From Chelonoidis abingdonii (lineage: Eukaryota > Chordata > Testudines > Testudinidae), in NCBI RefSeq assembly GCF_003597395.2, contig NC_133778.1:26320287-26384286 (forward strand): 64,000 bases of DNA. The letters run 5' to 3'. Positions 57,992 to 64,000 of this stretch are shown here, piece after piece. Under the pieces are notes generated by a model, which saw only the letters and a list, made by a program, of their open reading frames with translations, was not told the DNA's origin and made no database searches. The position numbers were made by a program, and so were the translations under genes. Within the stretch, counting starts at the first letter, position 1. The number at the start of each line of letters is the position of its first letter.

Positions 57992-58700
57992 TGTGATGGA
58001 CTATGATTTGGCCCGCAGGCTCTCATCTATTCCATCTAAAGTGTCACATCACAATTTGGCCCAACTTTCCAGTAATGCTCATCCCCATCAGAGTTCAGGG
58101 CATCTTTTACCTACCCCCCTCTGTTATCTGTTCAAGAACAGCCACTCAGATCTCTAGCCTTCACCTCTCTGTGCAGGGACCTGTATCCAACCCCCTTCTG
58201 ACCAGGGGTTTTAGGCTGCAGTCCCCACCCCGCTCCTTGCTGTGATCATATCAAGCAAGTCTGACACATGTTTAGCCCCCTTGCTCCCTAATTTCTCTCC
58301 AAGGACAATGGAAGTGTCATTACCAATGACTGCACACTCATTGCAAAGTAAGCAAGTTTATTTAAAGACAAATGCATACAAAGAAACCATAGTAAAAATA
58401 AAGAGATCTACATGCGTACTAAAGGTACCAGCAGTAACTCAGCATTCCTATGGCATCCTGGCAGGCCAAAATCCTTTGAACAGTTCAGCAAGGGCTGGGA
58501 GTCCCCCCTTACACCCCCGCCCCCCCCCCCGACAAAAGGTCATGCCCATTTGCTGGATCAGAAGGAGGGCCCTGAGGCTGTTTAAACTCAGTATTTTATA
58601 CCAAAAACCCTTTCTTTGTTTCCTTGGGCCTCCGTTACCTGTTTGAGCAAATAATATGCAAACCACCTCAAGGGTGATACTTTTCTAGAGCAATCTGCAG
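57992..58700 (-). mobile_element. Probable LTR with TATA and poly(A) signals
   Basis: On the plus strand it starts TGTGATGGACTATG. On the minus strand TATAAAA (about 58600-58594) lies upstream of AATAAA (about 58362-58357), the expected U3-R-U5 order. A C-rich run lies near 58520. The far end and duplication were not found. The 134-residue plus frame at 58242-58646 is antisense to the LTR and has no recognisable family. Confidence 0.5.
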
Positions 58701-58780
58701 TCTCAGTGACCTACTGTAATCACCCCCGACTGTTTTTAGTTCCTTTACGAGCTGTGGTAACTCTACCCCTTAAAGTAGAA

Positions 58781-59077
58781 CAGGGGTTGGCAACCTTTCA
58801 GAAGTGGTGTGCTGAGTCTTCATTTATTCACTCTAATTTAAGGTTTCACATGCCAGTAATATATTTTAACCTTTTTAGAATGTCTCTTTCTAGAAGTCTA
58901 TAATATATAACTAAACTATTGTTGTATGTAAAGTAAATAAAGTTTCAAAATGTTTAGAAGCATCATTTAAAATGCAGAGCCCCCCGAACCGGTGGCCAGG
59001 ACTGGGTAGTGTGAGTGCCACTGAAAATCAGCTCGCATGCCGCCTTCAGCACGTGTGCCATAGATTGCCTACCCCTG
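58781..59077. mobile_element. Non-autonomous hAT (Charlie-type) element
   Basis: The ends CAGGGGTTGGCAACC and GATTGCCTACCCCTG are inverted repeats. It is flanked by a perfect 8-bp duplication AAGTAGAA at 58773-58780 and 59078-59085. It is 297 bp, with an AT-rich centre, and matches a common amniote element beginning 'caggggttggcaacctttca'. No transposase. Confidence 0.92.
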
Positions 59078-59142
59078 AAGTAGAATATAATTCCCGAATT
59101 GCATTGCATATGGCTGAAATATCTGTCACCCATACTGGGGTT

Positions 59143-59176
59143 TCTCTGTGTGTGTGTATGAGAGAGAGAGAGAGTG
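59143..59176. repeat. TG/GA microsatellite
   Basis: TG units followed by GA units. Confidence 0.8.
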
Positions 59177-59189
59177 TAGTTATTTAAAC

Positions 59190-59760
59190 TAAATGACAAT
59201 GTGGGCACAAGAACAAATAGATATAAACTGGCCATGAATAATTTCAGGCTGCAAATTAGAAGATGGTGCCTAACCATCAGATGGGTGAGATTCTGGAACA
59301 GCATTCCAATAGGCGTCGTTGGGGCTAACCGTTTAGAGAGAGTTGGACAAATTTATGATTGTGCTCGTATGATAGAGTGGCTTGTGATGGTAGGGTAGGG
59401 CTCAAAAGCCCTGGGGCTCACTTCAGGTTTATGTCTTGTATTCCCAAAAGCTCATGCTTCAGGGTTTCAGTTGCCACCTGCAGGCATCATGTATTCTGGA
59501 AGGTTTAGCTCCCTCTGAAGCATCAGGGATAGCTGCAGCGGGAGAGGGGACATTGGATAACGAGGGCCAGGGCTCTGAGGTGGCACCAAGCATTCTCTTT
59601 CTCAGGGGCTTGTCTGGCTAGTTTTTGATCACATGCTCAGGGCCTAGCTGATCACTATATGTGGGGCTGGAAAGGGATTTTCCCCAGGACTGATTGGCAG
59701 TGACTTTGGGGTGTTTTACTTTCATCTGCAGGATGTGAGTATGGGAATCTGGTCCTTAAG
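59190..59760 (+). mobile_element. LINE remnant (CR1/L3-type C-terminus and 3' UTR)
   Basis: The plus frame from 59201 reads MGTRTNRYKLAMNNFRLQIR, then LTIRWVRFWNSIPIGVV. These fit the end of CR1-type ORF2 ('RNKHKLAxDxxGxxIRRxxxTIxGVRFWNSLPxxVV'). It runs on into a 3' UTR with 'ctggaaagggattttcccc'. Only the last part of ORF2 is left, with changes throughout. Confidence 0.65.
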
Positions 59761-60865
59761 CACTTCATGAAACAACATAAATAAGGTTGCATGGAGGTTT
59801 GGGTTAGTGCTATATAAACAGAATCCCATCCAATTCCATTTGTGGAACTGGGTGGATGTTCACAAATACTATCAGATAGGTTGAGGGTGCTGGACAAACC
59901 ATTTCCTCAATGAAAGTGAGTTTAATTATTTATGTGAGTTATACTCTGCTTTGAGTAAATGGATAACTTCTTTCCCCAGGACTGTCAGTCTAGCACCTTC
60001 TGGAGAACTAAATTCACAAACAAATAAAAATAACAAAAAAAAATCCTTTTCTTGTGAAAAATAAACATTTAAAGTGTTACACAGTCACATTAAAAACATA
60101 CACATTATTAATAAAATAACGTTAAGCATGATGAAGTCCTTAGCTTAAGGTAGCACCCACAGTAATGACTAGAAGTTTCCTAGTGCTCCTGTGAGAGTGC
60201 ATTAAATAGCCTTTGAAACTCCTTCAAGTACTCCTATTGTTTGCATTAGCAATTTTACATATGAATCTTGATTTAAAGAAGGATCTGAGTATGTAACAAG
60301 AAAAATGCTTCCAGTAATGTTTTTGAAACTGTCAAGTTCAGTCTCTACTTCATCTTGGCGCGCTCGCTGTCTCCAAAAAAAAAAAAGAGAGAGAAAAAGT
60401 CTTCAAACTGTAAAAAATAAATAAATAAAAAAAATAATGTAAATGTAAATGTCAGGTACTTACAGTAAATTCTGTCCCTATAGGCAAGAATTTCTTGCCA
60501 AGTAAATGTGGAGAAAAAACAAAAGTCTTGAGAGTCTTTCAAACCAAACCATGATTTACTTGCAAAGGGAGTTAACTCTGTCTCTTCAAAAATGCCACTT
60601 TGCAATTATACTATACTTGGCATAGTGAGCAAGAGAGGAACAAGGCAAATAAACACAGTTTGCAACAGATGTGAGAACATATTTTAAGTACTGTTCTATC
60701 TGAAGTAAAAAGTAGCCTCCTGTACCTTCTGATAATGGAAATGCACAAACTATCAGTGTATCCCTGGACTCATGCTCCTCACAGAATACTTACTTTTCAG
60801 CCCCTTTTCCTTGAATCTGCTAGGCTAATCATTTTTGCAGAGTCTTTCTTCCCAGAAGGCTTTCA
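59761..60865. other. Gene-free stretch
   Basis: Contains A runs at about 60375-60386 and (AAAT)n at about 60417-60455. No gene is recognised. Confidence 0.45.
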
Positions 60866-63650
60866 GAACATAAGAATGGTCATACTGGGTCAGACCAATG
60901 GTCCATCAAGCCCAATACCCAGTCTTCTGATAGTGGGTGGTGCCAGATGCTTCAGAGAGAATGACTGAAACAGGACGATTTATCTAGTGATCCATTCCCT
61001 GTCATCAGTATCCAGAGGTTAAGGGACCCCCAGAACTTGGGGTTTCATCCCTGACCACTTTGGCTAATAGCCACTGATGGACCTGTCCTATATGAATGTA
61101 TCTGACTAATTCTTTTTCGAACCCAGTTATATTTTGGCCTCTACAAAATCTCCTTGCAATGGGATCCACAGGTCAACAGTGTGGTGTGTGAAGAAATACT
61201 ACTTTGTTTGTTTTAAACCTGCTGCCTATTCATTTCACTGAGTGACGCCTCATTCTTATGTTATGTGAAAGGGTAAATAACACTTTTTGTCCACATAATT
61301 CATGATTTAATCGATCTCTATCATATTCCCCCTTAGTCCTCTCTTTTCCAACCTGAAAAGTCCAAGTCGTCTTAATCTCTACTCTCATGAAAACTGTTCC
61401 ATTCATTTTGGTTTCACTTCTCTGTACTTTTCCCAATTCTTATTTTTTTTTAGATGGGGGCAACCACAACTTCATGTAGTATTAAAGATATGGGTATGCA
61501 ATGGATTTATGTAGTGGCATTATTATATTTTCTGTCTTATTATCTATCCCTTTCTGTTAGCATTTTTGACTGCCGCTGCACATTGAGTGGATATTTTCAG
61601 AGAACTATCCACAATGACACCAAGATCTTTCTTGAATGGTAATAGCTAAATTAGACCCTATCAGTTTGGGATAATGTTTTCCAATATCCATTAATTTGCA
61701 TTTATCAACATTGAATTTCATCTGCCATTTTGTTGGCCAGTCTCTCAGTTTTGGGAGATCCCTTTGTTACTCTTTGCAATCTACTTTGGACTTAACTATC
61801 TTAATTTTTTATTGTCTGCAAACTTTGGCACTTCACTGTTTACCCCTTTTCCCTAATGATTATGAATGTGTCAAACAGTACAGATCCTTGGGGGGGGGTT
61901 CTGCTATTTTCCTCTCACCACTGTGAAAACCGACCATTTATTCCTACCTGTGTTTCCTGTCTTTTAACCAGTTACTGATACATGAGAGGACATTCAGTCT
62001 TATCCCATGGCTGCTTAGTTTTCTTAAGAGCCTTTGGTGAGGGATCTTGTCAAAAGTTTTCTGAAAGTCCATATAAACAGTGTCCACTAAATCACCATTT
62101 CCACGTTTGACCCCCTCAAAGAGTTGTAATAGATTGGTGAGGCATGATTTCCCTCTACAAAAGTCACGTTGACTCTTTTCCCAACAAATCATGTTAATCT
62201 GTGTCTGATAATTTCGTTCTTTACTATAGTCTCAATGAATTTGAATGGTTTGGAAGTTAGATTTATTAGCCTGTAATTGCCAGGATCATCTCTGGAGACT
62301 CTCTTTAAAAAAATGGCATCACATTAGCTATCCACCAGTCATCTGGTATGGAGGCTGATTTCAGTGATAGGTTACATTCCACAGTTAGTAGTTCTGCGGT
62401 TTCATATTTAAGTGCCTTTAGAACTGTTCGGTGAATACCCTCTGGTTCTGGTGACTTATTACTGTTTAATTTGTTCCAAAACCTCCTCTATTGACATTTC
62501 AGTCTGGCACAAGTCGTCAAATTTGTCACCTACAAGGAATAGCTATGGTTTGGGAATCTCCTTCATGTCCTCTGCAGTGATGCAAAGAATTAAATTTGGT
62601 TTTCCTCAATGGCCTTGTCTTCCCTGAATGCTCCTTTCGTACCTTGATTGTCCAGTGGTCCCACTGATAGTTTGATAGGCTTCCTGCTTCTGATTTACTT
62701 AAAAAAAATTTGTGGTTGATGTTTGTCTTTTTCTAGTTGCTCTTCAAATTATTCTTTGGCTTGTCTAAATGATACTTTTATACTTGACAGAGTTTGTTCC
62801 TTTCTGTTTTCCTCAGTAGGATTTGACTTCCAATTTTTAAGAGGCTTTTTGTCTTTAACCACTTTTTGTTCTGTTTACCTACAGTTGCACTTTTTTGGTC
62901 CTCTTGCTATTTTTATGTTGTTTAATTTGATGTATACATACAGTTTGAGCCTTTATTATGGTGTTTTTAAAAAGTTTACATGCAGCTTGAAGACATTTCA
63001 CCCTTGTGACTTTCCTTTCAATTTCCATTTAATTAGCCTCCTCATTTTATGTATTTCTCCTTTCTTGTGAGAAATGCTACTATGGGGTGTTTCTTTAGTA
63101 TTTCTCCACCGTATTTCAAATTTAATTACATTAAGGCAGTGGTGGGCAACCTGTGGCCCAAGGGCCGCATGCGGCCAGTCAATGTAAGCCGGGCCACAAG
63201 GACGTGCTGGCTGCCGCTTCCCGCAGCTTCCATTGGCCAGGAACAGTGAATCATGGCCACTGGGTGCTGCTGGTGGCCCTGCCTGTGGACGGTCAATGTA
63301 AACACTATATTGTGGCTCGCCAGCAGATTACCCTGACTGGCCGGCTGCCCACCACTGCATTAATGTCTTTATCACCAATCACTTAAGCTATATTCACCTC
63401 TTGGGCCAGAGCCTGTGTGCCACTTAGGAACAAATCAAGAATTGCACCTCCAAGAAGCAGTCTTTAGTGATGTCTAAAAAATTTATCTCTGCATCCCACC
63501 CTGAGGTGACAAGTTCCCAGTCAATATGGGCATAGTTGGAATCCCCCATAATTACTGGATTTTCTGTTTTTTGTAGTCTCTCTAATCTCCCTGGGCATTT
63601 CACCATCACTGTCACCTTCCTCTTCAGGTGGTCAGTAGTATATTCCTCCT
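60866..63650 (-). mobile_element. CR1-clade LINE, endonuclease to 3' end, with nested hAT
   Basis: On the minus strand, the frame 63615-63424 contains PVIMGDSNYAHIDWELVTSG, the 'GDFN' endonuclease box. Near 62480-62420 a 'NKSPEPEGIHRTVLKAL' segment fits the 'KSPGPDGIHPRVL' motif. The frame 62192-61944 has RGKSCLTNLLQLFEGV and YMDFQKTFDKIPHQRLL, matching the 'YLDFSKAFDKVPHxxLL' reverse-transcriptase block. The plus strand at 60866-61200 is the 3' end of this lineage ('ggtcagaccaatggtccatc' type). The C-terminal palm and FADD box are too decayed to read. A separate hAT (63137-63357) splits the endonuclease part from the rest. It is 5'-truncated, frameshifted and dead. The lineage differs from the CR1 at 2663. 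Confidence 0.8.
63137..63357. mobile_element. Non-autonomous hAT element inserted in a LINE
   Basis: The ends CAGTGGTGGGCAACC and GGCTGCCCACCACTG are near-perfect inverted repeats. It is flanked by CATTAAGG (63129-63136) and CATTAATG (63358-63365), an 8-bp duplication with one mismatch. It is 221 bp, GC-rich, and carries 'ccattggccaggaac' typical of this turtle family. It interrupts the CR1-clade LINE, so it is younger. Confidence 0.88.
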
Positions 63651-63876
63651 AGTGCTGTCCACTGACTTCTCTGCTTAAGGCATTACCGCACGATGAAGCC
63701 CACAACTAAGTTTGTTTTTTCCCAGATATTCCTTCCAGACTTCAGTATAAGCATTTCATAAAGAGCACAAGACTCCCTATCATCAATACATAAATAAGGA
63801 ACAAATACCATGAAAACATATGCAATGAAACAGCCATCTGGCTCATTTGAACATTAAGACAAATCACCATGATCCA

Positions 63877-64000
63877 AGAAAGCAGCAGAGAGTCCTGTGG
63901 CACCTTATAGACTAACAGAGGTTTTGGAGCGTGAGCTTTCGTGGGTGAATACCCACTTCGTCAGACGCAGGTAGTGGAAATATCCAGGGGCAGGTATATA
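63877..64000 (-). mobile_element. Penelope-like terminal fragment with hammerhead-like core, cut by window end
   Basis: On the minus strand: a CTGGATATTTCCACTACCTG-type leader, then the core CUGACGA (63964-63958), a spare A, hairpin GUGGGU-AUUC-ACCCAC (63956-63941), GAAA (63940-63937) and a GC...GC mini-stem. It continues as 'tctgttagtctataaggtg' and ends 'ctctctgctgctttc'. The core has the best hammerhead match in the window (CUGA intact). It continues beyond the window, so any coding part is out of view. Confidence 0.78.

Noticed and set aside
59431..59466. A further Penelope-like copy, suggested by 'aaaagctcatgcttcagg'
   Set aside because: There is no hairpin or CUGANGA box before it and no 'gtctgttagtctataagg' after it.

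Overview
This window looks like non-coding DNA from a turtle genome (a cryptodiran such as a sea turtle, tortoise or pond turtle). The evidence is the repeat content, recognised from memory because no database search was possible. It includes a tRNA-derived SINE ending in a CR1-like tail, CR1-clade LINEs in two lineages, Penelope-like fragments, several solo LTRs and many short hAT-type and palindromic DNA elements. The base composition is AT-rich apart from GC-rich islands inside DNA transposons. I found no exon of a cellular gene, no rRNA, no functional tRNA and no CRISPR. Every long open frame is chance coding in AT-rich DNA, or lies in an LTR, a LINE remnant or another repeat. The window is therefore a gene desert or the inside of a very large intron.

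Layout. 0-10 kb: a solo LTR (50-931), a GC-rich hAT element (1160-1443), a CR1 remnant with a broken reverse transcriptase (2663-3530), a probable LTR (6077-6800) and a decayed RTE-type LINE (7965-9185). 10-20 kb: mostly unique AT-rich sequence, with a Penelope-like fragment near 14.2 kb and a pogo/Tigger-like element at 15.9 kb. 20-30 kb: solo LTRs at 19.8 and 26.4 kb, old dispersed repeats at 21.2 and 28.5 kb, a tRNA-derived SINE with a 41-nt poly(A) at 22.7 kb and a CR1-tailed SINE at 27.4 kb. 30-45 kb: palindromic DNA elements, two pairs of unnamed dispersed repeats, and a cluster of three LTRs in the same orientation (37.3-41.5 kb), the last split by a Penelope-like insertion. 45-64 kb: unique sequence, then GC-rich hAT elements at 49.8 kb (with an assembly gap) and 51.6 kb, CORE-SINE pieces, further hAT elements, a 2.5-kb CR1-clade LINE split by a hAT insertion, and a Penelope-like fragment at the window edge.

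Target-site duplications could be read directly for many insertions, which fixes their ends to the base. The solo LTRs carry ACACT, GTAT, GAAGC, GTAGT and GCAGT. The hAT elements carry CTACCAGC, ATAGCTAG, ATTATACC, AAGTAGAA and an imperfect CATTAAGG/CATTAATG. Nested insertions give relative ages.

The most interesting signal is a hammerhead-ribozyme-like core in four Penelope-like fragments (14.3, 41.15, 56.48 and 63.95 kb). A CUGANGA-like box, a hairpin and GAAA are kept, while the hairpin sequence changes in a compensating way between copies. No evidence of activity is available. A second unexplained theme is a set of repeats built from inverted tRNA-like arms (51.3 kb and 33.6 kb).
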